Of a DNA stretch of 19,701 nucleotides, positions 1-7,131 are shown piece by piece (position 1 is the first letter of the stretch; every line of letters starts with the position of its first letter). The notes beneath the pieces were generated by a model. That model saw only the letters and a list, made by a program, of their open reading frames with translations. It ran no database searches and was not told the DNA's origin. The stretch is from ZCTH02-B3 sp036563895 (lineage in GTDB: Bacteria; Bacillota; Bacilli; Paenibacillales; Paenibacillaceae): NCBI GenBank assembly GCA_036563895.1, contig DATCLN010000206.1, positions 1-19,701 on the forward strand, in the 5' to 3' direction. Both the position numbers and the translations under genes were made by a program.

Positions 1-50
1 ATCGCGATCAGGCGGTACCGCCGAATGGCGTCAAGCAGATCAAACGTCAT
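1..50 (-). CDS. N-terminal fragment of an unidentified protein, cut by the window edge
   Basis: Only the first 16 codons are visible, reading MTFDLLDAIRRYRLIA before the window ends. The ATG (complement of 48-50) follows a purine-rich GGAAGGGGGA site about 7 bases upstream. It lies 67 bases downstream of the uvrB stop on the same strand, so it may be co-transcribed with uvrB. The start does not resemble UvrA, the usual partner of UvrB. The helix followed by 'RLIA' is faintly like the N-terminus of KDPG/KHG aldolases, but 16 residues cannot establish a family. No function is assigned. Confidence 0.5.
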   Translation of the reverse strand, partial: MTFDLLDAIRRYRLIA

Positions 51-117
51 CGCGCGTCCCCCTTCCGGACCGTTCAGGGGCTGTACCATGCCCCGGATAG
101 CCATTCACAAGACATCT

Positions 118-2118
118 TCACAGCTCGGCCTTCAGCTCGAGGATGGCGTCGCGCAGCTCCGCGGCGCGCTCGAATTCCAGCCGTTTCGCCGCTTCCTTCA
201 TTTCTTTCTCCAGCCGCGCGATGAGCTCCAGGCGCTCCTTCTTCGACATCTTTTCCACCCGCAGCTCCCCGGTGAGGTACGGCTCCTTCCGCTCCGCCAC
301 CTTGGTCGCCTCGATGATGTCGCGCACCTCTTTGCGCACCGTCTGCGGAACGATGCCGTGCTCCCGGTTGTACGCCATCTGGATCGACCGGCGGCGCTCC
401 GTCTCCTCGATGGCCCGCCGCATCGATTCGGTGATGGTGTCCGCGTACATGATCACCTTGCCGTTGGCGTTGCGCGCCGCCCGGCCGATGGTCTGGATGA
501 GGGAGCGCTCGGCGCGCAGGAACCCTTCCTTGTCGGCGTCCAGTATGGCGACCAGCGACACCTCCGGCAGGTCCAGCCCTTCCCGCAGCAGGTTGATGCC
601 GACCAGCACGTGGAACACGCCAAGGCGCAGATCGCGCAGGATCACCATCCGCTCCAGCGTGTTGATGTCCGAGTGCAGGTAGCGGACCTTGATGCCGATC
701 TCCTTCAGGTAATCGGTCAGGTCTTCCGCCATCTTTTTCGTCAGCGTCGTCACCAGCACCCGTTCGTCCCGCTCCACGCGCTGGCGGATTTCGCCCACCA
801 GGTCGTCGATCTGCCCCTTCGTCGGCCGCACGACCACCTCGGGGTCGACAAGGCCGGTGGGCCGGATGATCTGTTCCACCACCTTCGGGCATTTCTCCAG
901 TTCATAGGGACCCGGCGTGGCCGAAACGTAAATCACCTGGTTGAGCTTCGATTCGAACTCCTCGAACCGCAAAGGCCGGTTGTCCAGGGCCGACGGCAGG
1001 CGGAACCCGTGTTCCACCAGCACTTCCTTGCGGGAGCGGTCCCCGTTGTACATGGCGCGGATCTGCGGAATCGTCATGTGCGATTCGTCGATCACGCACA
1101 GGAAGTCCGGCGGGAAAAAGTCCAGCAGCGTGTACGGCGGTTCCCCGCGCTTGCGGAACGTCAGCGGCGCCGAATAGTTTTCGATGCCGTTGCAGTAGCC
1201 CACCTCCGCCAGCATTTCCAGATCGTAGCGCGTCCGCTGCTCCAGCCGCCGCGCCTCGAGCAGTTTCCCCGCCGCGCGCAGCTCGGCCAGCCGCTCCTCC
1301 AGCTCCCGCTCGATCTCCACGAGGGCGCGCTTCAGCTTTTCGCTGGCGGTGACATAGTGGGACGCCGGAAAAATGGCCACGTGCTGCCGCTCCCCGATGA
1401 TTTCGCCGGTGAGCACGTCGATCTCCGTGATCCGCTCGATTTCGTCCCCGAACAGCTCCACCCGGATCGCGCGTTCGCTGTGCGAGGCCGGGAAGATTTC
1501 GATGACGTCGCCGCGCACGCGGAACGTGCCGCGGGTGAAATTGACGTCGTTGCGCTGGTACTGGATGTCCACCAGCTTGCGCAGGATCGCGTTGCGCGGC
1601 CGTTCCATGCCGACGCGCAGGCTGAGGCTCAGATCGCGGTAGTCCTCAGGCGAACCGAGGCCGTAGATGCACGACACGCTGGCGACGATGATCACGTCCC
1701 GCCGCTCGAAAAGGGCGCTCGTCGCCGAGTGGCGCAGCTTGTCGATCTCGTCGTTGATGCTGGAGTCTTTTTCGATATAGGTGTCCGTCGCGGGAATGTA
1801 CGCCTCGGGCTGATAGTAGTCGTAGTAGCTGACGAAGTATTCCACCGCGTTGTGCGGAAAGAAAGCCCGGAACTCGCTGCACAGCTGGGCGGCCAGGGTC
1901 TTGTTGTGGGCGATGACCAGCGTCGGTTTGTTCACCGCGGCGATGACGTTGGCGATGGTGTACGTCTTGCCCGTGCCGGTGGCGCCGAGCAGCGTCTGGT
2001 GCTTCTTGCCGGCGCGAATGCCTTCGACCAGCTCGCGGATGGCCTTGGGCTGGTCTCCCCGCGGTTCGAAGTCGGCCACGAGCTGGAACGGTTTTTCGAG
2101 CATCACCAGTTCGGACAT
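118..2118 (-). CDS. uvrB: UvrABC excinuclease subunit B
   Basis: UvrB is the damage-verifying helicase-like subunit of nucleotide excision repair. It is loaded by UvrA and then recruits UvrC for the incisions. The 666-residue product is the usual length. The Walker A motif GATGTGKT is at residues 45-52, and the aromatic beta-hairpin (YYDYYQPEAYIP) that clamps damaged DNA is at about 98-110. A VIDESHMT Walker B motif and helicase motifs (VSATPG, QTIGRAARN) follow, and the C-terminal UVR coiled coil that contacts UvrC is at about 630-665. I chose the ATG at 2118 because AAGGTGGGG sits just upstream and the protein then starts like known UvrB. An in-frame ATG 15 codons upstream (2163) lacks this. 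The gene is divergent from the stator genes, and uvrA is not seen immediately downstream. Confidence 0.98.
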   Translation of the reverse strand: MSELVMLEKPFQLVADFEPRGDQPKAIRELVEGIRAGKKHQTLLGATGTGKTYTIANVIAAVNKPTLVIAHNKTLAAQLCSEFRAFFPHNAVEYFVSYYDYYQPEAYIPATDTYIEKDSSINDEIDKLRHSATSALFERRDVIIVASVSCIYGLGSPEDYRDLSLSLRVGMERPRNAILRKLVDIQYQRNDVNFTRGTFRVRGDVIEIFPASHSERAIRVELFGDEIERITEIDVLTGEIIGERQHVAIFPASHYVTASEKLKRALVEIERELEERLAELRAAGKLLEARRLEQRTRYDLEMLAEVGYCNGIENYSAPLTFRKRGEPPYTLLDFFPPDFLCVIDESHMTIPQIRAMYNGDRSRKEVLVEHGFRLPSALDNRPLRFEEFESKLNQVIYVSATPGPYELEKCPKVVEQIIRPTGLVDPEVVVRPTKGQIDDLVGEIRQRVERDERVLVTTLTKKMAEDLTDYLKEIGIKVRYLHSDINTLERMVILRDLRLGVFHVLVGINLLREGLDLPEVSLVAILDADKEGFLRAERSLIQTIGRAARNANGKVIMYADTITESMRRAIEETERRRSIQMAYNREHGIVPQTVRKEVRDIIEATKVAERKEPYLTGELRVEKMSKKERLELIARLEKEMKEAAKRLEFERAAELRDAILELKAEL

Positions 2119-2181
2119 CGTTCCCCACCTTCCGACGGCTTTTTCACGGACCAAAGCTCGCATCCGGACACAAAACCTTTG

Positions 2182-2210
2182 CAGACAACATTCTTCGCAA
2201 CTGATATAAT
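2182..2210 (+). promoter_or_regulatory. Sigma-A-type promoter for the stator operon
   Basis: An exact TATAAT at 2205-2210 is preceded by TGA, making an extended -10. Seventeen bases upstream is CAGACA (2182-2187), which matches TTGACA in four of six positions. Transcription would begin near 2217, leaving a leader of about 118 bases before the first stator gene. No sigma-D-like motif, as might be expected for a motility gene, was recognised. Confidence 0.65.
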
Positions 2211-2334
2211 TTGGAATAACCTCTTCTTCGACTCCGCGGCATCAGGTCGCCCTGTATCTTCGATGTTCCAATCATACGTTTTTCTCGCTTCCGATTGCAA
2301 GTACCGGATCGATTCGGGGAGGTACGCTTCTTTC

Positions 2335-3138
2335 ATGAGACGGTTCGACAAAACGACCGCGCTGGGCATCATCGCCGGGATCGCCGCGCTGGCGGGCGGA
2401 TTCGTGTGGGAAGGCGGCCATCTGGGAGGTCTGGTGCAGCGAACGGGGCTGCTCATCGTGTTTGGCGGCACGTTTGCGGCGGTGGCCGTGAGCTTCCCGG
2501 CTTCCCAGCTGAAAAAAATTCCCGAAGCGCTCCGCACCGCCTTTTACCCGCAGACCGAAGACACCTGGGAACTCATCGACCAGCTGGCGGAATTCGCGAC
2601 GGTTGCCCGCCGGGAGGGCGTGCTGGCGCTCGAACCGCTGATTGCGGAACACCCGAACGAATTTCTGCGCGAAGGCCTTCAGATGGTCGTGGACGGTACC
2701 GATCCGGAACTGAACCGCCAGATCCTGGAAGTGGAAATCGACGCCCTGGAAGAGCGGATGGAACAGCAGGCCAAAATCTTCGAAGCCGCCGGCGGATACG
2801 CGCCCACCATGGGCATCATCGGAACGGTCATGGGACTCATTCACGTCCTGTCCAATCTGTCCGATCCGAGCGCCCTCGGTCCGGCCATCGCGGTGGCGTT
2901 TACCGCCACCCTGTACGGCGTCGCGTCCGCCAACGTGATCTATCTTCCCATCGCTTCCAAGATCCGCGCGCGCATCGCGGAAACCGTCAAGATCCGCGAA
3001 CTCATCCTGGAAGGCATTCTTTCCATCCAGGCGGGCGAAAACCCCTGGCTCATCCGCAAGAAGCTGATGTCGTTCATGCTGCTGAAGGAATCCGACGCGC
3101 CGAAGAAGAAGGTGGAAACGGATGAGGAGGAAGCGTAA
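2335..3138 (+). CDS. motA: MotA/MotP-family flagellar stator subunit
   Basis: This is the ion-channel subunit that, with a MotB-type partner, drives flagellar rotation from the cytoplasmic membrane. The product has 267 residues. Membrane segments are visible at about 8-25, 34-54, 155-175 and 185-206, with the large cytoplasmic loop between the second and third. The loop carries the family motif ARREGVLALE (91-100). The third segment contains the conserved proline in YAPTMGIIGT (P157), and T164 lies seven residues after it. Thr at that position is typical of sodium-type PomA/MotP, whereas B. subtilis and E. coli MotA have Ala there (from memory). The start at 2335 follows GGGGAGG (2316-2322). 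An upstream in-frame ATG at 2263 has no such site and would add a non-family extension. The gene overlaps its partner by 17 bases, which implies translational coupling. Confidence 0.92.
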   Translation: MRRFDKTTALGIIAGIAALAGGFVWEGGHLGGLVQRTGLLIVFGGTFAAVAVSFPASQLKKIPEALRTAFYPQTEDTWELIDQLAEFATVARREGVLALEPLIAEHPNEFLREGLQMVVDGTDPELNRQILEVEIDALEERMEQQAKIFEAAGGYAPTMGIIGTVMGLIHVLSNLSDPSALGPAIAVAFTATLYGVASANVIYLPIASKIRARIAETVKIRELILEGILSIQAGENPWLIRKKLMSFMLLKESDAPKKKVETDEEEA

Positions 3139-3895
3139 AAAAAGGGAGGATGCCTCGTCCCGGCCCGGCCATGAACGCTGGCTGATCACCTACGCCGATC
3201 TGATCACGCTGCTGATGATTTTTTTCGTCGTGCTCTATACGATGAGCAGGATCGACGCGGGCAAATATGAGGTCCTGGCCCGGTCACTCCACCTGCAGTT
3301 CCGCCACGCCGAAAGCGCCCTGGAACTGGGAGACGGCGTGCTGGATGAGCCGGTGGTGGTCGTTCCCCCGTCCGCGCCGGACGTTCCCAGCGCCGACGAG
3401 GCAAGGGCGCGTGAAGAACGGGAGTTCCGGGAAACGCTGGAGATGATCCAGACCTTCATCCGGGAAAACAATCTGGAAACCGACGTGAGCGTGGGGAACA
3501 CACCGGCGGGCATCGCGATCCGGCTGTCGGACAGGCTGCTGTTCGATCTGGGGAGCGCCGTGCTGCGCCAATCCTCCTATCCCGTCCTGGACAAACTGTC
3601 AGAACTCCTCGCGAGGCTGGAAGGAGCCACGATTTCCATCCAGGGCCACACCGACGACCTGCCGGTCCTGCCGGGCAGCCGGTTCCGGGACAACTGGGAG
3701 CTGTCGGCCAGCCGCGCGCTTTCGGTGCTGCGGTATTTCACGGAGGCGAAAGGACTGGATGAACGGCGCTTCGAGGTGGCGGGGTACGCGGACACCCGGC
3801 CGGTGGCGCCGAACACGTCGGACGAAAACCGCCAGCAAAACCGCCGCGTCGAAATCATCGTGCACCGGCAGTTCCAGACGGGCGAAACCGTCTAG
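3122..3895 (+). CDS. motB: MotB/MotS-family flagellar stator subunit
   Basis: This is the peptidoglycan-anchored partner of the preceding channel subunit. The 257-residue product has a basic N-terminus and one membrane segment at about 22-42, whose TYADL contains D26, the ion-binding aspartate. A linker follows, then a C-terminal OmpA-like peptidoglycan-binding domain at about 130-250 with GHTDDLP (175-181) and NRRVEI (240-245). The segment reads LITLLMIFFVVLYTMSRID, which is closer to my recollection of sodium-type MotS (FF...SMSQID) than to B. subtilis MotB. The ATG at 3122 lies inside the end of the upstream gene, behind AAGGTGG. The pair forms a two-gene operon ending at a likely terminator just downstream. 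Confidence 0.93.
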   Translation: MRRKRKKREDASSRPGHERWLITYADLITLLMIFFVVLYTMSRIDAGKYEVLARSLHLQFRHAESALELGDGVLDEPVVVVPPSAPDVPSADEARAREEREFRETLEMIQTFIRENNLETDVSVGNTPAGIAIRLSDRLLFDLGSAVLRQSSYPVLDKLSELLARLEGATISIQGHTDDLPVLPGSRFRDNWELSASRALSVLRYFTEAKGLDERRFEVAGYADTRPVAPNTSDENRQQNRRVEIIVHRQFQTGETV

Positions 3896-3908
3896 GAAAG
3901 AATCGAAT

Positions 3909-3960
3909 CCGTCGGGGCGGGGTCCTGTTTGCCGCGCTTGCCGGACGGCTTTTTTGTTTT
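3909..3960 (+). terminator. Probable intrinsic terminator after motAB
   Basis: CCGTC (3909-3913) can pair with GACGG (3944-3948), with a competing inner GCCG/CGGC pairing (3931-3934 with 3946-3949). TTTTTTGTTTT (3950-3960) follows directly. The stem is imperfect, but the T tract and its position 14 bases past the motB stop, before the convergent gene, support termination on the plus strand. Confidence 0.55.
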
Positions 3961-3968
3961 GGGCGGTT

Positions 3969-5438
3969 TCACCCTCCCCGCCGCACCGCCGTTTCCGCCG
4001 CATCCGCCGCATTCTCCGGCCTTGCCGCTTCCGCGCTCGCCACTTCCGCGGCCGCTTCCGCCGCGGCTCCGGCCGCTTCGGGATTCGCCGCATCCGCCGC
4101 GGTTTCAGCCTCCGCGGGTTTCGCCGCTTCCGGCCCCGCCGCGTCACCGGCGGCGCCGCGCGGTTTCGCTTCCAGCAGCCCTTGTCCCGTCAGCCAATGC
4201 CACAGCATGAGCGGCCGCGCGGGGAAGGCCGCCGGTTCGCTGCCGTCCGGCGCCGGCACCACGCCGAGCATGTGCGGTTCTCCCGCGTACCTGGCCCGCT
4301 GCGCATACCGGACCTCGCCGCTCCGGTCCAGCACCTCCAGGCGCGCATAGGCCGGCTGCCGTTCCAGGGCCGCATGGAACTGCGCCCTGTCCGACACGGG
4401 CACGCCGTTGACCCGGCGAATGACTTCCCCGCAGCGAAGTCCCATCTCCGCCGCCGCCGTTCCCGGCTGCACCGCCAGAATGGCCATCCCCCGTCCGTCA
4501 TGGACGTACAAAAGCCGCCGCCCCTGCTCGCGCCAGCGGTTCCAGAGAGCGGCAAGCTCGTGGAGGACGACCGCGGCCGCCGCGGCGACCCATGGCAGCG
4601 CCGGCACCTCTTCCCGCCACAGCCCGGCTGCGGCAGCAAAGACCGCCAAAACCGCTCCATACAGCAACGAAAGGCGTGCGGTGAACCGCGCCTTGTCCTC
4701 CGGCCAGAACGCCACCGTGCGCGCGCCGGCGCCGACCGGAACGGGAAACAGGAGCAGCCCCCAGCCGCCCGCTCCGGCATCCGCCGCCAGCACCGGAACC
4801 CATGGCAAGGCCAGGTCCCCCGGCACGAGCAACAGCAGCGGAACGGGCCAGACGGCCGTCACTTCCCATGCGCCGATCCGCTTGCCCCGTTTGCCCTCCA
4901 TCACCAGCGGATGGGCAAACCGCGCCTTCTCCGCCAAGAGCAGCAGTCCCTCCGCCAGATGAAGCAAACCGGCCAGCAGAAGAAGCCCCATGGCGTCGAG
5001 CCCCGCCCAGGCGTCCACCACCCATGCCAGCCAGGCGAGGGATGCCTCCTCCGGCCGCGGAACCGGCAGGGACGACAGCGCCAGCTGGCCGATGGCGAGC
5101 AGCCCCGCCGCCATGCCGGCGCGGGCGAGCCGCAGGCGAAAGACCGCCAGCAGCGCCAGCAGGATCCAGAAAAACGCGAGCGCCCGGGCGTCCAGCGCAA
5201 ATCCCGGTCCCAGGCCGGCCGCGGAGACCGCCGCTCCGGCCAGCAGGCCGCCAAGCAGCCGCCGCGTCACCAGCGCCGCCGGGCGGTGCATGCGCACGCG
5301 CAGCATCCTGCGCTGCCACGCCACCGTCCGCGCGATGTGCCACAGCGTGACCAGCACGCACAGGCCCAGGAAGGGAAGCGCCGGCAAGGCCAGCACGGCC
5401 CGTCCGGCTTCCTGCAGCCAAGCGACCCACACGTCCAT
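3969..5438 (-). CDS. minJ: MinJ-like polytopic membrane protein with PDZ domain and Ala-rich tail
   Basis: In Bacillus subtilis, MinJ bridges DivIVA and MinD and positions the division-site inhibitor. The assignment here rests on architecture and position after ctpB in the ftsEX-ctpB-minJ-uvrB neighbourhood. The 489-residue product has many hydrophobic segments through about residue 300. These are followed by a PDZ domain at about 313-385 containing GMAILAVQPGTAAAEMGLRCG and a RRVNG strand. Residues 429-482 form a low-complexity tail made mostly of Ala and Glu with some Pro and Asp, and they contribute to a length about 90 residues above B. subtilis MinJ. The ATG at 5438 has GGAAG close by and AGAGGCGG further upstream. 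The start is only 18 bases after the protease gene, so the two are likely co-transcribed. A generic PDZ membrane protein is the alternative. Confidence 0.72.
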   Translation of the reverse strand: MDVWVAWLQEAGRAVLALPALPFLGLCVLVTLWHIARTVAWQRRMLRVRMHRPAALVTRRLLGGLLAGAAVSAAGLGPGFALDARALAFFWILLALLAVFRLRLARAGMAAGLLAIGQLALSSLPVPRPEEASLAWLAWVVDAWAGLDAMGLLLLAGLLHLAEGLLLLAEKARFAHPLVMEGKRGKRIGAWEVTAVWPVPLLLLVPGDLALPWVPVLAADAGAGGWGLLLFPVPVGAGARTVAFWPEDKARFTARLSLLYGAVLAVFAAAAGLWREEVPALPWVAAAAAVVLHELAALWNRWREQGRRLLYVHDGRGMAILAVQPGTAAAEMGLRCGEVIRRVNGVPVSDRAQFHAALERQPAYARLEVLDRSGEVRYAQRARYAGEPHMLGVVPAPDGSEPAAFPARPLMLWHWLTGQGLLEAKPRGAAGDAAGPEAAKPAEAETAADAANPEAAGAAAEAAAEVASAEAARPENAADAAETAVRRGG

Positions 5439-5456
5439 CGTCTTCCGACCGCCTCT

Positions 5457-7004
5457 TCAAGAAAGATGTTCTTCTTTCCCGGTTGCGAACGGGTCCTGTC
5501 CCGCGGTGCCCGCGCCTCCGCCGGCCGGATTCCCGCCGGCGGCTTCCAGGGCGAGCCTGCGCGCGGCCATCCACTGCGCGTCGTTTTCCGGGCGCAGCAT
5601 GTTCACGTACAGCGCTTCCTCCATGCGCTCCGCCGTCGCCTCGTCCACCTCGCCCGTAACGGGAAGCCCTTCCCGCCGCTGAAACTCCTTCACCGATGCT
5701 TCCGTGGCCCGGCTGAAATAGCCGTCGCTGCGGTCCGCGGGCAAGTCCAGCCCTTCCAGGATGAGTTGCAGAATGCGCACGTCGTCGCCGGCGTCGTCAA
5801 ATTTCAGCACGCGGTCCCGCGGCAGCCGGGGAGCGCTGAACCAGGCGGGCAGCGATACCGGCACGTCCGGTTCGAGGCCGCGTCCGTTCAGCCAGGTGCC
5901 GTCGGGCATCAGCCACTTGTAGACCGTCAATTTGACCAGGCTGCCGTCGCCGAGTTCCCCCTGGAAGGTCATCTGGATGGTTCCTTTTCCGTGCGTCTCT
6001 TCGCCGACCACCAGGGCGCCCGCCGAATGCTTCAGGGCGCCCGCCAGCACTTCGGCGGAGCTGGCGCTGCCGCGGTTGACGAGCACGACCACCGGATACG
6101 GCTTCGGCTTGCCCAGCTGGCCCTGCGAACGCTCCTCCTGGCGGGTGCCGTCGGCGTTCTCGTAGATGACCATGACCCTGTCCCGGGGAACAAACAGTTC
6201 CGCCGTCGCCAGCGCGGAGGTCAGAATCCCGCCGGGGTTGTTCCGCAGGTCGAGCACCAGCGCCCGCATGCCCTTCGCTTCCAGCTCCGAAAGCTCCGCC
6301 TTGACCCGCTCAAAGGTGTCGGACGTGAACTGGCTAATCCAGATCCGGCCGACGCCGCCTTCCGCCAGTTCGCTGCGCACCGTCTCCTGGCTGATGCGGT
6401 CGCGCACCAGTTCCAGCTCCAGTTCCGCGTCCACGCCGGGGCGCAGCACGCGCAGCTTCGCCTTGGTTCCCTTCGGGCCGCGGATTTTCTCCACCGCTTC
6501 GGCCAGCGACAGGCCCCGCAGCGGCTGCCCGTTCACGCTGAGCAAAATATCTCCTGCCTGCAGGCCGGCCCGCTCCGCGGGGGAACCGGCCAGGGGCGTG
6601 ACCACCACCACGTTCCCCTTCTCGATCATCAGCACGGCGCCGATGCCGGTGAACGCCCCTTCCAGGGAATCCGTGTATCGTTCCGCTTCGCCGGGCGGCA
6701 TGTATTCCGTGTACGGATCGCCGAGGGACTCCAGCATGCCGCGGATGGCCCCGTCCAGAAGCTGCCCCCGGTCCGCGCCGTACAAATGGCGGCTGTCGAT
6801 CAGATTCAGCACCGCGTCAAGCTTTTTCCGTTCTTCCTCGGTCCAGCCCCCGCTCTCCTCCTGCGCCTGGACTTCGGTTCCCGATCCGCTTCCGCCCAGG
6901 CCGGGGCCGGCCCACTCCACGAGCAAAAGCGTGGCCGAGCAGCTGGCTGCGGCGGTCAGGAGGAGCAGCAGAAGCAGCCTTCGGCCGTCCGGGCGGAATC
7001 GCAT
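5457..7004 (-). CDS. ctpB: S41 C-terminal processing peptidase, CtpB-like, with peptidoglycan-binding domain
   Basis: CtpB-type serine proteases act outside the cytoplasmic membrane. In B. subtilis CtpB cleaves SpoIVFA to trigger sigma-K activation during sporulation. The 515-residue product has an N-terminal hydrophobic signal/anchor (about 9-29) and a PDZ domain (about 112-195). In the protease core, S315 (GSASSAEVL) and K340 (THGKGTIQ) form the Ser-Lys dyad, 25 residues apart as in CtpB, and Q344 completes the triad. A PG_binding_1-like domain follows at about 401-465 (DVRILQLILEGL, VKEFQRREGLPVTGEVD). The ATG at 7004 has an ideal GGAGGTGA site six bases away. The upstream in-frame ATG at 7061 lacks one. 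A cysteine at residue 22 follows AAS, a poor lipobox, so lipidation is doubtful. Confidence 0.92.
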   Translation of the reverse strand: MRFRPDGRRLLLLLLLTAAASCSATLLLVEWAGPGLGGSGSGTEVQAQEESGGWTEEERKKLDAVLNLIDSRHLYGADRGQLLDGAIRGMLESLGDPYTEYMPPGEAERYTDSLEGAFTGIGAVLMIEKGNVVVVTPLAGSPAERAGLQAGDILLSVNGQPLRGLSLAEAVEKIRGPKGTKAKLRVLRPGVDAELELELVRDRISQETVRSELAEGGVGRIWISQFTSDTFERVKAELSELEAKGMRALVLDLRNNPGGILTSALATAELFVPRDRVMVIYENADGTRQEERSQGQLGKPKPYPVVVLVNRGSASSAEVLAGALKHSAGALVVGEETHGKGTIQMTFQGELGDGSLVKLTVYKWLMPDGTWLNGRGLEPDVPVSLPAWFSAPRLPRDRVLKFDDAGDDVRILQLILEGLDLPADRSDGYFSRATEASVKEFQRREGLPVTGEVDEATAERMEEALYVNMLRPENDAQWMAARRLALEAAGGNPAGGGAGTAGQDPFATGKEEHLS

Positions 7005-7017
7005 GGGAATCACCTCC

Positions 7018-7098
7018 AAAAACGACAGCCGCCGCACCCGGCCATCGCGCCGGCAAACCATTTTCCGGCGTCCCGTGCGCGGGAGCGTCGCGGCTGTC
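7018..7098 (-). promoter_or_regulatory. Nested hairpins with U tract immediately before the ctpB ribosome binding site
   Basis: On the minus strand, GACAGCCG and CGGCTGTC (complements of 7091-7098 and 7024-7031) are perfect inverted arms. The second is followed by GTTTTT and then directly by the GGAGGTGA site of ctpB. Between them, CGCCGG and CCGGCG (7065-7070 and 7048-7053) form an inner hairpin. The arrangement resembles a terminator or attenuator between the M23 gene and ctpB. The roughly 60-base loop of the outer stem makes efficient termination uncertain. Confidence 0.35.
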
Positions 7099-7131
7099 CT
7101 TGGTGCGGGAACCGGGCCGTCCGGAGCCGGT

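Noticed and set aside
74..114. Tiny minus-strand frame MSCEWLSGAWYSP overlapping the end of uvrB
   Set aside because: It has only 13 codons, no clear ribosome binding site, and is likely chance.
2119..2240. Possible LexA box before uvrB (CGAAGAATGTTG on the minus strand)
   Set aside because: Its half-site spacing does not fit the Gram-positive CGAAC-N4-GTTCG consensus. SOS control of uvrB is expected from other Bacilli, but no operator is visible.
25..2334. Long plus-strand open frame running through uvrB and into the motA frame
   Set aside because: It is antisense to a fully conserved uvrB, its translation is Arg/His/Leu-rich without known motifs, and only the part after 2335 matches a family. 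High GC leaves few stops.
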